A stretch of DNA of 64,000 nucleotides from Epilithonimonas vandammei (GTDB lineage: Bacteria > Bacteroidota > Bacteroidia > Flavobacteriales > Weeksellaceae). Under the pieces are notes generated by a model. That model ran no database searches. It was not told the origin of the DNA and saw only the letters and a program-made list of their open reading frames with translations. The stretch spans positions 1,984,001 to 2,048,000 of the forward strand of contig NZ_CP034161.1 of the NCBI RefSeq assembly GCF_003860525.1. Reading direction: 5' to 3'. Position numbers and translations under genes: made by a program. Shown here piece after piece: positions 52,863 through 61,649 of this stretch (position 1 is the first letter of the stretch; every line of letters begins with the position of its first letter).

Positions 52863-53837
52863 TTATTTTTTTGATCCGGTAAAATGTTTAAAAATCAACC
52901 ATTTTGTTTGATAATAAGGATCTATTTGACTTTTTTGCCTCAATTGTATTGATTTGGGTAAATACCAATAAAATCCAAGGTGTGATTTTAAAATTGCCCA
53001 AAAATGTCTCCAACCATTTTTATAGGCTAAATAAACAGCAGCATAAGCGTCTAAATTCAACCTAAAAAATAAAATAAAAAATACTTTTGAAGCAGGTAAA
53101 TTCTTCAACAACATAGTCAGATTATTTCTGAAATTGAGAAAAGTTTTTTGTGGATTTTGTTTGTTTAAAGTTCCACCGCCAACGTGATAAACTTTGGATT
53201 TTCCAGTATAATAGATTTTTCTTCCAGCGTTTTTCAGTCTCCAGCAAAGGTCTATTTCTTCTTGGTGTGCAAAGAATCTTTCATCAAAGCCATTCATATC
53301 CCAAAAATCTGCTGAGCGGATGAATAACGAACAACCAGAAGCCCAGAAAATTTCAGTTTCATCGTCATATTGACCATTATCAAACTCTATGTCATCAAAA
53401 ACTCTTCCTCGACAATAAGGATAACCTAAATTGTCTATCAAACCACCAGCAGCACCAGCAAACTCAAATTTCTGCTTTTGATTATAATCTAAAATTTTCG
53501 GTTGAACTGCTGCAATATCTTTATTTACTGTAAAAAGATTGATAATAGGAGAGAGCCAGTTTTCTGTAACCTCTACATCAGAATTCAGCAAGCAATAAAT
53601 ATCAGCCCGAATCAACTTCAAACCTTCATTATAACCAGCTGCAAACCCAAAATTCACTTTATTCTGAATAATGTTTACCTCAGGAAAATTGTCTTTTAAA
53701 AAAACAATAGAATCGTCTGTGGATGCGTTATCAATTACAAAGATTTCTGCTACGGAAGAATGTCTAATCACCGACGGAAGAAATTTTTCCAACCAAGTTT
53801 TACCGTTCCAGTTAAGTATAGCAATGGCAAAAGTCAT
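52863..53837 (-). CDS. Family 2 glycosyltransferase (rhamnosyltransferase-like)
   Basis: 324 residues. FAIAILNWNGKTWLEKFLPSV starts a GT-A fold, with CLLNSDVEVTENWLSPII (DxD-like) and FFAHQEEIDLCWRLKNAGRKIYYTGKSKVYHVGGGT, typical of O-antigen rhamnosyltransferases. C-terminal hydrophobic segments suggest membrane contact. Stop and start overlap by one base with the acyltransferase gene upstream, so both act in envelope glycolipid synthesis. Confidence 0.88.
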   Translation of the reverse strand: MTFAIAILNWNGKTWLEKFLPSVIRHSSVAEIFVIDNASTDDSIVFLKDNFPEVNIIQNKVNFGFAAGYNEGLKLIRADIYCLLNSDVEVTENWLSPIINLFTVNKDIAAVQPKILDYNQKQKFEFAGAAGGLIDNLGYPYCRGRVFDDIEFDNGQYDDETEIFWASGCSLFIRSADFWDMNGFDERFFAHQEEIDLCWRLKNAGRKIYYTGKSKVYHVGGGTLNKQNPQKTFLNFRNNLTMLLKNLPASKVFFILFFRLNLDAYAAVYLAYKNGWRHFWAILKSHLGFYWYLPKSIQLRQKSQIDPYYQTKWLIFKHFTGSKK

Positions 53838-54715
53838 TATTCATCATATTTTTTAATTGCATCCTTATATTTCCACCTTCTGTGTGACCACAGCCAGTTA
53901 TCTGGTCTTTTTCTAATGGTATTTTCAAGCAATTTATGAAACTTTCTCACTACCTCGTATTCTACAAACCGTTCACCATCCGGATAAATTCTATGATAAT
54001 TGACCTGATAAAATCCTCTTTTCACTTTTTTCATCTCACAGTATACGAATACCATATCCATCCTCGTAGAAAGTTTATCATACCCAATGAACGCTGGCGT
54101 TTTCTGATTTAGAAATTTTAAACCGTAATTGACGTGCGAGGAATGTGGTGTTTGATCTGCGACAAACATATAAACAGAATCTCCATCATTTGGAGTTCGA
54201 AAAATATGTTTTATTACTTCATTGGCTTCCAAAGATTTATTATTAAACCTGTTGCGAACCATTTTTATTTTTTGCTCCCAGAATGTACTGTTCATTTTTC
54301 TGTAAACAGGATGACAGTTTTTCTGAGGAATAATAGTTGCCAAGGCATTAAACCATTCCCAGTTAAAAACGTGTCCGGATAATAAAATTATATTTTTTCC
54401 TTCAGCTTTTGCATCGTGGAATAGTTGCTGATTCAAATGCTGCATCCTGACTCTGGATTCTGTCTCGGAGATTGTGAAGGCTTTTAGCATCTCAGCTAGA
54501 TAATCACAGAAATTAGAAAAGAAAAGTTTAGAAATATTTTTTATTTTCTTATCTGATTTTTCAGGAAAAGCATTTCTCAGATTTTCCAATACAACATCTT
54601 TTCTATATCCAATGACGTAATAATTCAATAAAAACATTATATCCGAAAAGAAATATAATACTTTTAAAGGAAATCTGGAAATCAATAATAATATGCTAAA
54701 TAGGAATTGATTCAA
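53837..54715 (-). CDS. Lysophospholipid/lipid A acyltransferase family (LpxL/HtrB-like)
   Basis: 292 residues. A hydrophobic N-terminal helix (FLFSILLLISRFPLKVLYFFSDIMFLL) leads into an acyltransferase fold with HX4E in ILLSGHVFNWEWFNAL, and QTPHSSHVNYGLKFLNQKTPAF, PEDNWLWSHRRWK-like ending RPDNWLWSHRRWKY. It adds a secondary acyl chain to lipid A or a related lipid. No ATG is in frame upstream: TTG 54713-54715 is the likely start; a TATATTTG -7 element is at 54733-54740. Confidence 0.88.
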   Translation of the reverse strand: MNQFLFSILLLISRFPLKVLYFFSDIMFLLNYYVIGYRKDVVLENLRNAFPEKSDKKIKNISKLFFSNFCDYLAEMLKAFTISETESRVRMQHLNQQLFHDAKAEGKNIILLSGHVFNWEWFNALATIIPQKNCHPVYRKMNSTFWEQKIKMVRNRFNNKSLEANEVIKHIFRTPNDGDSVYMFVADQTPHSSHVNYGLKFLNQKTPAFIGYDKLSTRMDMVFVYCEMKKVKRGFYQVNYHRIYPDGERFVEYEVVRKFHKLLENTIRKRPDNWLWSHRRWKYKDAIKKYDE

Positions 54716-54802
54716 TGTATAATGAATATTGGCAAATATACTGAAAAATGGCTAGATTTTTGTTTATCTTCGGGGTTAAATACAAACAACTTTTAAGATA
54801 TC

Positions 54803-55348
54803 ATGAAAAAAACAATTCATAAATTGGTTTTAGTTTCTAGCTTATTGACATTATCTTTTTACAGTTCGCAATCCTCGGTAAACAGTTTGTCTAAAGAGCA
54901 AATTGAGGCTAAGAAAAAAGCTGCTGCAGAAGAAAAAGCAAAATTGCCAAAGCCATATCATCCAGAAGCCAATGCCGCTTTGGATATAAAGAAAGCTATA
55001 AATCAAGCTAAGAAAGAACATAAAAATGTGATGATCCAAGCAGGCGGTAATTGGTGTATATGGTGTTTAAGATTCAATGATTACGTTCAGAAAACACCGG
55101 AGCTGAAGAAAATCGTTGATGATAACTATGTGTATTATCATCTGAACTGGTCACCAGAAAATAAAAACGAAAAAATCTTTGCTACTTATGGTAATCCTGG
55201 AGATCAATTTGGTTATCCAGTTTTTATAGTTCTTGATGAAAATGGCAATCAAATTCATACTCAAGACAGCGGAGTTCTGGAAGATGGAACTGGCTATAGT
55301 CTGGAAAAAGTAAAAGATTTCTTTACAGCCTGGACGCCCAAAAAATAA
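54803..55348 (+). CDS. Secreted thioredoxin-like protein
   Basis: 181 residues. A signal peptide (MKKTIHKLVLVSSLLTLSFYSSQ) is followed by a Lys/Ala/Glu-rich linker and a thioredoxin domain (about 60-178) with a GGNWCIWCLRFN active site (Cys85 and Cys88) and GYPVFIVLDENG. It belongs to the Thioredoxin_7/DUF255-like group exported to the periplasm. The CIWC pair is unusual; its role in disulfide reduction is predicted. Ends in a hairpin that is also the presumed left end of the IS1182 element. Confidence 0.87.
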   Translation: MKKTIHKLVLVSSLLTLSFYSSQSSVNSLSKEQIEAKKKAAAEEKAKLPKPYHPEANAALDIKKAINQAKKEHKNVMIQAGGNWCIWCLRFNDYVQKTPELKKIVDDNYVYYHLNWSPENKNEKIFATYGNPGDQFGYPVFIVLDENGNQIHTQDSGVLEDGTGYSLEKVKDFFTAWTPKK

Positions 55349-55364
55349 AATAGTTGACACAAAG

Positions 55365-55396
55365 AATCCGTCTCACAACTGAGGCGGATTTTTTTT
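55365..55396 (+). terminator. Terminator of the secreted thioredoxin gene / IS left end
   Basis: 11-bp stem AATCCGTCTCA/TGAGGCGGATT (one G-T pair), 4-base loop, then eight T. Confidence 0.85.
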
Positions 55397-55449
55397 GGTT
55401 ATTATATAGGATTTTTGTATATTTATCATTGATAATCAGATAGTTGTTT

Positions 55450-56994
55450 ATGAATTTCAAGCATTATAACCAAAATCAGCTGGTGCTGTTTCCTTATAGT
55501 TTTGAGGAGTTGATTCCCGATAATCATCCTGTTCGGATTGTCAATGATATTTTGGAGAGGATCAATATAGACCCGCTGCTAAAAGCCTACAGCAAAGAGG
55601 GAAATCCCAGCTATCATCCCGTGATGATGCTCAAAGTGATGGTTTTTGCCTATATGAACAACATTTATTCCTCCCGGAAAATCGAAAAAGCACTTCGCGA
55701 AAACATCAACTTTATGTGGCTCTCCAATATGAGCATCGTGGATCATAATACCGTGAACAGATTTCGGGCTCACAAGCTTGAAGCGGCTTTCAAAGATATT
55801 TTCTCGCAAGTGGTTTTGCTTCTTGCCGAAGAAGGTTTGGTAAGTTTGAAACAGGTTTTTGTGGACGGAACGAAAATCGAAGCCCAGTCAAACCGCTACA
55901 CTTTTGTGTGGGCCAATGCCATTAAAACCAACAAAGAAAAGATGCTCCGCCAACTAGAGGACCTTTGGAAATATGCCCAAAGCGTGGCAAGGGAAGAGGA
56001 CAAAGACCCTGAACCGCCGGAATTTAAAGAAATCAGCAAAGAAAAAATTCAGCAAACGGTAGAAAATATCAATGCCAAATTGAAAGGCAGCGACCGCAAG
56101 ACCGATTCCGACAAAAAAGCTAAAGCCAAGCTGAATTACATTAAAAATAATTTTGAGAAAAACCTCGATAAATACGAAGCTCAGGAAGCGATTTTAAAAG
56201 AAAGAAACTCTTACAGCAAGACGGATGAAGACGCCACTTTTATGAGAATGAAGGATGATCACATGCAGAACGGACAACTTAAACCCGCCTACAATGCACA
56301 AATTTCTACGGAGAATCAAATCATCGTCAATTATACCATTCATCAGCAGACCAATGACTTCAATACCCTGGAGCATCATCTTAAAAATTTTGAGAAACTC
56401 TATGGGGAAAAAAGATTGGCGGAATTAGAAGAACTCACTGCCGATGCAGGTTATGGGAGCGAGCAGAACTATGAATTGCTGGAACAGAACAATATTACAC
56501 CTTATGTAAAATACAACACCTTCGACAAAGAGCAGGATGCCCATTATCAGGCGAAACACAAAACATTCAGCAAAGAAAATCTGCACTACAATCAGGAAAA
56601 AGATTATTACGTCTGTGCGATGGGTCAAAAGATGGAAAAAACGCACGTAAGCACTCGGAAAACCAAGACCGGTTACCCTCAAAAACTCTCGCATTATCAG
56701 GCTAAAAACTGTGATGGATGCCCAATCAGAGGCGTTTGTCACAGTTCCAAAGAAAATCGCAGTGTAGAGCGAAACCATCATCTGGAACAGTACAAAGAGA
56801 AAATCAGGGAACTATTAAACAGCCAAGAAGGCATTAAAAAACGCAGACAACGCTCGGTTGAAGTAGAACCTGTGTTTGCACATCTGAAACATTGCAACAA
56901 TTTTAAGCGGTTTACCCTGAAAGGTCTGAAAAAAGTAGAATTGGAGTTCGGATTGCACGCATTAGCACACAATTTAAGAAAGAAAGTTGCCTAA
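55450..56994 (+). CDS. IS1182 family transposase
   Basis: 514 residues from ATG 55450; a TTG six bases earlier is less likely. N-terminal region FPYSFEELIPDNHPVRIVNDIL is the InsH/IS1182 start, HPVMMLKVMVFAYMNNIYSSRKIEKAL follows, and the DDE domain includes VFVDGTKIEAQSNRYTFVWA, the long insertion 165-265, LTADAGYGSEQNYELL, and the C-terminal VEPVFAHLKHCNNFKRFTLKGLKKVELEFGLHALAHNLRK. A Cys cluster (KNCDGCPIRGVC) is usual. It is complete, so the element is probably active. Confidence 0.95.
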   Translation: MNFKHYNQNQLVLFPYSFEELIPDNHPVRIVNDILERINIDPLLKAYSKEGNPSYHPVMMLKVMVFAYMNNIYSSRKIEKALRENINFMWLSNMSIVDHNTVNRFRAHKLEAAFKDIFSQVVLLLAEEGLVSLKQVFVDGTKIEAQSNRYTFVWANAIKTNKEKMLRQLEDLWKYAQSVAREEDKDPEPPEFKEISKEKIQQTVENINAKLKGSDRKTDSDKKAKAKLNYIKNNFEKNLDKYEAQEAILKERNSYSKTDEDATFMRMKDDHMQNGQLKPAYNAQISTENQIIVNYTIHQQTNDFNTLEHHLKNFEKLYGEKRLAELEELTADAGYGSEQNYELLEQNNITPYVKYNTFDKEQDAHYQAKHKTFSKENLHYNQEKDYYVCAMGQKMEKTHVSTRKTKTGYPQKLSHYQAKNCDGCPIRGVCHSSKENRSVERNHHLEQYKEKIRELLNSQEGIKKRRQRSVEVEPVFAHLKHCNNFKRFTLKGLKKVELEFGLHALAHNLRKKVA

Positions 56995-57042
56995 AGAAGA
57001 CAACTTTTTCTTTTTCCAAAACATTGAAGATTGGAACTGCAA

Positions 57043-57079
57043 TAAAAAATCCGCCTCAATTTTTGTTGTGAGACGGATT
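57043..57079 (-). terminator. Terminator of rplI / IS right end
   Basis: On the minus strand: 11-bp stem AATCCGTCTCA/TGAGGCGGATT with a longer A-rich loop, then T run; begins 25 bases after the rplI stop. Confidence 0.82.
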
Positions 57080-57103
57080 CTTCTTATGAAGTATCTTGTT
57101 ATC

Positions 57104-57604
57104 TTAAGCTTCATCAGTTTTAGGAGCATCCTCTTTTTTAGCAGGAGCTTCAACCGGAGCATCAGAAACGATATCAAACTCATAGTTGTACTCAACATTT
57201 CTGTGAAGTCTAACAAGTGCAGAGAATTTACCTGTTCTTTTAATAGTGTTACCAGGGATTTTGATGTATTTTTTATCAACTACTACACCAGCTTTTGCTA
57301 AAGCAGCAGCTAGGTCAGCATTATTGATAGAACCAAACAATTTATCACCAGCACCAACTTTTGCAGGAATAGTGATAGAAGTTTTCTTTAATTGATCTAC
57401 TACACCATTTGCGGCAGCCACCAATTTAGCTTCTTCTTCTTTTCTGGATTCCAAAGTAGCTTCCAATTGAGCTTTGTTCTTTGGAGTTGCCAATAGTGCA
57501 AAACCTTGAGGAATCAAAAAGTTTCTTGCATAACCAGGTTTTACGTTTACAGTATCAAACTCAAGTCCTAAGTTCTCTACATCTTTTTTTAGGATAATTT
57601 CCAT
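57104..57604 (-). CDS. rplI: 50S ribosomal protein L9
   Basis: 166 residues: MEIILKKDVENLGLEFDTVNVKPGYARNFLIPQGFALLATP is the N-terminal rRNA-binding domain, followed by the long helix and C-terminal domain DKLFGSINNADLAAALAKAGVVVDKKYIKIPG. The acidic tail EAPAKKEDAPKTDEA is longer than in E. coli but common in Bacteroidota. Last of rpsF-rpsR-rplI on the minus strand. Confidence 0.97.
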   Translation of the reverse strand: MEIILKKDVENLGLEFDTVNVKPGYARNFLIPQGFALLATPKNKAQLEATLESRKEEEAKLVAAANGVVDQLKKTSITIPAKVGAGDKLFGSINNADLAAALAKAGVVVDKKYIKIPGNTIKRTGKFSALVRLHRNVEYNYEFDIVSDAPVEAPAKKEDAPKTDEA

Positions 57605-57619
57605 TGTTGTTGTCTTGTT

Positions 57620-57705
57620 TAGATTCTAGAAGTTAGAGGTTAGAAATAAGAAGTTAGAAAGTCTAATATCTGAGATCCAATATCTAATATCTAAAACAGT
57701 TAGAA
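57620..57705. repeat. Degenerate short-repeat stretch between rpsR and rplI
   Basis: GAAGTTAGAGGTTAGAAAT-type and CTAATATCTGAGATCC-type units repeat imperfectly over about 85 bases. A similar TTAGAAGTTAGAAACTGG string follows the methyltransferase at 13640. Possible dispersed element. Confidence 0.35.
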
Positions 57706-57725
57706 TTAAATTATTATTCAGCAAC

Positions 57726-57753
57726 AAAAGAAGCAGGCGAACCTACTTCTTTT
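57726..57753. other. Hairpin between rpsR and rplI
   Basis: AAAAGAAG/CTTCTTTT stem with a smaller inner stem. No T run follows on the minus strand, so it is not a standard terminator for rpsR; it could moderate rplI expression or mRNA decay. Confidence 0.35.
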
Positions 57754-57767
57754 ATTATTTTTTGTTC

Positions 57768-58070
57768 TTATTTCAAAAGATCCGCTACATAAGGCATAAG
57801 AGCTAAATGTCTTGCTCTTTTGATAGCAGCAGATACTTTTCTTTGGTATTTAAGAGAAGTTCCTGTATATCTTCTTGGTAAGATTTTACCTTGTTCGTTT
57901 ACAAATTGTAAAAGGAAATCAGCATCTTTATAATCTACATGCTTGATTCCAAATTTTTTAAATCTACAGTATTTCTTTTCAGATTTAGTGTTGATGTCAA
58001 GTGGAGTAAGAAATTTTACTTCCGATTCGCCCCCGGCAGAGGCTTGTTTTGCCATATCGTCTATTGCCAT
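57768..58070 (-). CDS. rpsR: 30S ribosomal protein S18
   Basis: 100 residues; contains [62 protein letters not shown], the complete S18 core. The N-terminal 20 residues ([20 protein letters not shown]) are the usual Bacteroidota extension. 28 bases after rpsF. Confidence 0.97.
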   Translation of the reverse strand: MAIDDMAKQASAGGESEVKFLTPLDINTKSEKKYCRFKKFGIKHVDYKDADFLLQFVNEQGKILPRRYTGTSLKYQRKVSAAIKRARHLALMPYVADLLK

Positions 58071-58098
58071 TGTTTTAAATTTTTAAAGGGTTAATGAA

Positions 58099-58440
58099 TT
58101 AAGCTTTCGCAGATTTTAGTTTGCTTCTTCTTGTTACTGCATAATCTAGAGCGTGCTTGTCAAGTTTAGTCGTTAGGTAACGGATTACTCTCTCATCACG
58201 TTTGAAAGCAGTTTCTAGGTCTGCAACTACAGTTCCTTCTCCTTTGAATTCGATTAGAGTATAAAACCCATTCTTTTTCAATTGGATAGGATAAGCCAAT
58301 TTTTTAAGTCCCCAATTTTCTTTGGCAACGATTTCGCAATTGTTTGAAGTCAATAGATCTTCAAATTTTTTCACTGCTTCCTCCACCTGAGCATCAGATA
58401 GAACGGGAGTTAAAATGAAAACAGTTTCGTAATTGTTCAT
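58099..58440 (-). CDS. rpsF: 30S ribosomal protein S6
   Basis: 113 residues; [48 protein letters not shown] and [23 protein letters not shown] give the ferredoxin-like S6 fold. It binds 16S rRNA with S18. First gene of the operon, behind a clear promoter. Confidence 0.97.
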   Translation of the reverse strand: MNNYETVFILTPVLSDAQVEEAVKKFEDLLTSNNCEIVAKENWGLKKLAYPIQLKKNGFYTLIEFKGEGTVVADLETAFKRDERVIRYLTTKLDKHALDYAVTRRSKLKSAKA

Positions 58441-58474
58441 AATGTTAATTAATTTTAATTAAAAATTCGAGTTG

Positions 58475-58504
58475 CAAAAGTACAACTTTTTTCTGAACTA
58501 CAAA
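58475..58504 (-). promoter_or_regulatory. Promoter of the rpsF-rpsR-rplI operon
   Basis: On the minus strand, TTTG (58501-58504), an 18-base spacer, and TACTTTTG (58475-58482): a full match to the Bacteroidota housekeeping promoter, with a leader of about 30 bases. Confidence 0.75.
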
Positions 58505-58513
58505 TATTTTTCA

Positions 58514-58540
58514 TAAAAAATCCCGCCAATTAGCGGGATT
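58514..58540 (-). terminator. Terminator of the T9SS adhesin-like gene
   Basis: 8-bp stem AATCCCGC/GCGGGATT with 6-base loop and T run on the minus strand, downstream of the stop at 58562. Confidence 0.85.
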
Positions 58541-58561
58541 AAAATTATTATTAATTAATAA

Positions 58562-60103
58562 TTATTCTTTGATGACTTTGGTGGAAGTAGTAGTACCGTC
58601 AGCCAAAGTGGTAGTTACAACGTAAACTCCAGTTCCTAATTTGCTTAGATCAATTTGAGATTTAGCTTCATTCAGTTCTTTTGTCATAATTTGTTTTCCT
58701 GTGGTATCAAATACTTTTACAGACTTGATATTTCCAGCAGCCTCAAGCTTAAGAACATCTTTCACTGGGTTTGGATAAGCCTTTATGTTATCTGCCTTAT
58801 TAACATCTGAAACAGATAGTGCTCCAATATTCAAAGTGTAATCTTCAACTTGTCCAAATGTAGATGTTCCGCAAGGTGTGATGTTTGACGTTGAAGAACC
58901 TGAGTCATTCAATCTAACTCTCATACGAGTGGTAGTAGCAGTAGCTCCGGCTGGAATTGTAATACTTCCCGTCCAAGGTGACTTTTTAGTAGCTGTAACC
59001 AAAACCTGTTCACCAGCATCATTAAAATCCTTATCATTATTAAAGTCAATCCATACTAAAACGTGATCTTGATCATAAGATGTACCTGTGAAACTTGCAG
59101 TGAAGGTATACGTCTGTCCTGCGGTTACATTTCCAATGGTCGAAGTAAAATCTTCATATCCGGCAGTAGCGGTAGAATTCTTGTTGATGTTAGCAAATGT
59201 AACATTAGAGATCTTCTCAAAGCTTGTAGATGTTGCACCTGCAGTACAATAGGTTGGCGCCATAGTTGTAAATGAATATACTGTACATCCAGTTGCGGAA
59301 CCTGTTGCATTCTTAGCAACCACTTTCCAGTAGTATGTGGAAGATGGATCTAAGTTAGCTGCCGTATAAGATGTTCCAGAAACAGTGCTTACTAATGTTG
59401 TAGGGTCTGTGTTTTTGTCTAGATAAACATCATAAGAATCTGCAACGCCTGTAGTTGGAGCTGTCCATGATAATGTTTGAGAAAGATAAGCAAGATTTGT
59501 TGCTCCATTTGCTGGAGAAGTTAATGCTGCACAGCCAGGAGCGGTAGTAGGCGCTGCTGCAACACTTACATCATCGATATGAATCGAGAACATATCTGTC
59601 GAATTATAGTGTCTGAAAGCAATGTAAACCTGCGATTGACCAGCAAATGCGCTTAAATCAATTGTTTTTGTGTAAAATACACCACCAGCACCATTAGAAG
59701 CTGCGTTTTCTGTAAGCAGCGGAGTCGTTGCTAAAAGTCCTGCAACGGTATTCGTCGTTGCTACATAAACCGAATAGGTTTCTGCTGCCCAATCTGGATC
59801 TTGTGCTTTTACTTTGAATTTAAGTATTGCAGAAGTCGCAGTAGAAAGATTAATAGCTGGTGAAACGATGTAATTATTAGGAGTTAAAGCTGATGATGAG
59901 GCATTGTCATAAGAATATGAGGCAATAGCACCAGTGTAACCAGTTCCTAGATTAACAGTTTCCCAGTTGTAACCATCTCCATCTTGATCATAAAGAGTCC
60001 AGTCTGAGATATCTTCATCATCGAAATTGTCTGAAAAGTAAGTTTGGGCGAAACCAAACATTGGTAAAGCCACAAAGGCAAGCCCGAGTAAAGTTTTTTT
60101 CAT
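58562..60103 (-). CDS. Secreted multidomain protein with FnIII, GEVED and T9SS sorting domains
   Basis: 513 residues from ATG 60101-60103 (MKKTLLGLAFVALPMFGFAQ signal peptide). Domains: choice-of-anchor J/MAM-like beta sandwich (20-185; YFSDNFDDEDISDWTLYDQDG), fibronectin III (about 190-282; LSWTAPTTGVADSYDVYLD...STYYWKVVAKN), GEVED domain (285-425; WIDFNNDKDFNDAGEQV and GQVEDYTL) and a Por secretion tail (440-513; IKAYPNPVKDVLKLE, LGTGVYVVTTTLADG). It is secreted by T9SS and likely surface-bound, for adhesion or extracellular binding; no catalytic residues are seen. Confidence 0.9.
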   Translation of the reverse strand: MKKTLLGLAFVALPMFGFAQTYFSDNFDDEDISDWTLYDQDGDGYNWETVNLGTGYTGAIASYSYDNASSSALTPNNYIVSPAINLSTATSAILKFKVKAQDPDWAAETYSVYVATTNTVAGLLATTPLLTENAASNGAGGVFYTKTIDLSAFAGQSQVYIAFRHYNSTDMFSIHIDDVSVAAAPTTAPGCAALTSPANGATNLAYLSQTLSWTAPTTGVADSYDVYLDKNTDPTTLVSTVSGTSYTAANLDPSSTYYWKVVAKNATGSATGCTVYSFTTMAPTYCTAGATSTSFEKISNVTFANINKNSTATAGYEDFTSTIGNVTAGQTYTFTASFTGTSYDQDHVLVWIDFNNDKDFNDAGEQVLVTATKKSPWTGSITIPAGATATTTRMRVRLNDSGSSTSNITPCGTSTFGQVEDYTLNIGALSVSDVNKADNIKAYPNPVKDVLKLEAAGNIKSVKVFDTTGKQIMTKELNEAKSQIDLSKLGTGVYVVTTTLADGTTTSTKVIKE

Positions 60104-60302
60104 AAGATATTTTTTTTTAAATTCCATCAAATTTAACAAAATAATTTTGAAATAAACAAATTTTATCATCAAAATTTAACATTTATAAAGCAAATACCTT
60201 CAATGATTAAAAAAAACCTAATTAGTTATCTAAAACAATCTACACACAACCTGTAATAAGTATAATAAGTAATGCGAAAATTCGATCAAAAAATATTTAT
60301 AC

Positions 60303-61649
60303 TTAATTTTTTCTTATTTCCTTCAAGAAATTTACTTTCAATTCTTCATATAAGGAATGTCTGCTAACTAGCAAAGAAAATATGGAAGACATCATTCCTG
60401 CTAGCATCAAATGAAAAATAAGAGAATGTCTGTCTGTCATTTCTAATACTAATATCGCGGATGTAAATGGCGCACGCGTGATTCCTGTAAGAAAAGCCAC
60501 CATACCTGCGAGAATCAGCACATTCGTTTCATTATCTGACAGATTCATCAGATTAGCAAAAACACTTCCTATAGAAGCACCTGTGGAAAGCGCAGGAGCA
60601 AATATCCCTCCAGCGCCACCAGACGTAAAAGCCAGCGCCGGACCAAGCATTCTGAGAACAGGTACATACCAGGCTTCTGTTTTATTATCAGTAAAAAGCA
60701 CCCTTTCTATAATATCTTTTCCAGAACCTAAAATATCCCTGTTGATAAAATATGCGATCGTCGCGACAATAAGTCCACAAATCAATAAAAATATGATATT
60801 GCTAAAATCTGTTTTCAGTTTTTTCTTAAGCCGACTAATCTTCAACATCGCCACAGAAAGCTGACTGCTAAGAATACCTGCAATTCCTGACACAAAAATA
60901 ATCGGAAACATAATCCACAAAGTCACACCTTGTGTTTTTGGATATCCTAAGTAGAGATAAGAGCCCGCCAACGTTTGCGCCGTAAGTCCAGCAATGATGA
61001 CCGCTGTAAAAAGGGCCGTCTTAAAATAGTTGATATGCGTTTTGGATAATTCCTCAACCGCAAAAACAATTCCGCCCAATGGTGTATTGAAAGCTGCAGA
61101 AAGCCCAGCAGCAGCGCCTGTTAGTATCATATTTTTCTTAGAAATTTTCGGCCACCAGCTTGGAAGATATTCATAGACTTTTCGGAAAACCGAACCTGCA
61201 ATCTGGATGGTTGGCCCTTCACGCCCAATGGCTCCACCTGATGTTACCAAAACGAAACTGGAAATTATTTTTATGAATAGAATCCTAAAACTTAACAGCT
61301 TCTGTATATGATGATTATCTTTTGGATTAGCAAGTTCTACAGCCGCCATCACCTGCGGAATCCCACTTCCCCTTGCAAATGGCGCATATTTTTTTACGAG
61401 CCACCAAGAAAGTACAAATCCCAGAGGTGCAACTATAAAAATCATCCAAAGATGCCAACTTAAAATTTTATTTAGAATATGTTCGCCAAAAGCAAACAGC
61501 TGAGCATATAAAACAGCGATCAAACCCGTAATTACAGAACCGATCCAAAACGGAATAGCCTGCAAAAGATTCTGTTTCAGATGCTCATTTCGGATGTTGT
61601 CAAAAGAATTCTTCAGTATTTTTCTGATGTATCGAAATAATTTCTTCAT
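60303..61649 (-). CDS. ClC family chloride channel/antiporter
   Basis: 448 residues, about ten to twelve membrane helices. Selectivity motifs: ARGSGIPQ (Ser gate region), GGAIGREGPTIQIAG (gating Glu in GREGP) and GGAGGIFAPALSTGA, with the late Tyr site in the C-terminal helices. No CBS domains follow. It transports Cl- (or F-) against H+; the exact ion is not decided here. Start overlaps folP by four bases (ATGA). Confidence 0.92.
   Translation of the reverse strand: MKKLFRYIRKILKNSFDNIRNEHLKQNLLQAIPFWIGSVITGLIAVLYAQLFAFGEHILNKILSWHLWMIFIVAPLGFVLSWWLVKKYAPFARGSGIPQVMAAVELANPKDNHHIQKLLSFRILFIKIISSFVLVTSGGAIGREGPTIQIAGSVFRKVYEYLPSWWPKISKKNMILTGAAAGLSAAFNTPLGGIVFAVEELSKTHINYFKTALFTAVIIAGLTAQTLAGSYLYLGYPKTQGVTLWIMFPIIFVSGIAGILSSQLSVAMLKISRLKKKLKTDFSNIIFLLICGLIVATIAYFINRDILGSGKDIIERVLFTDNKTEAWYVPVLRMLGPALAFTSGGAGGIFAPALSTGASIGSVFANLMNLSDNETNVLILAGMVAFLTGITRAPFTSAILVLEMTDRHSLIFHLMLAGMMSSIFSLLVSRHSLYEELKVNFLKEIRKN

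Larger units (their letters stand above)
55362..57082 (+). mobile_element. IS1182-family insertion sequence with hairpin-type ends
   Basis: Identical 18-base ends in inverted orientation: AAGAATCCGTCTCACAAC at 55362-55379 and its complement at 57065-57082. Each is followed inward by TGAGGCGGATTTTTT. The right end has extra bases in the loop. About 1721 bases, normal for IS1182. No clear target duplication was seen. The ends are inferred; the hairpins might instead be two ordinary terminators. Confidence 0.65.

Noticed and set aside
57726..57753. Rho-independent terminator separating rpsR from rplI
   Set aside because: No T run follows the stem in the direction of transcription and the three genes are a conserved operon.
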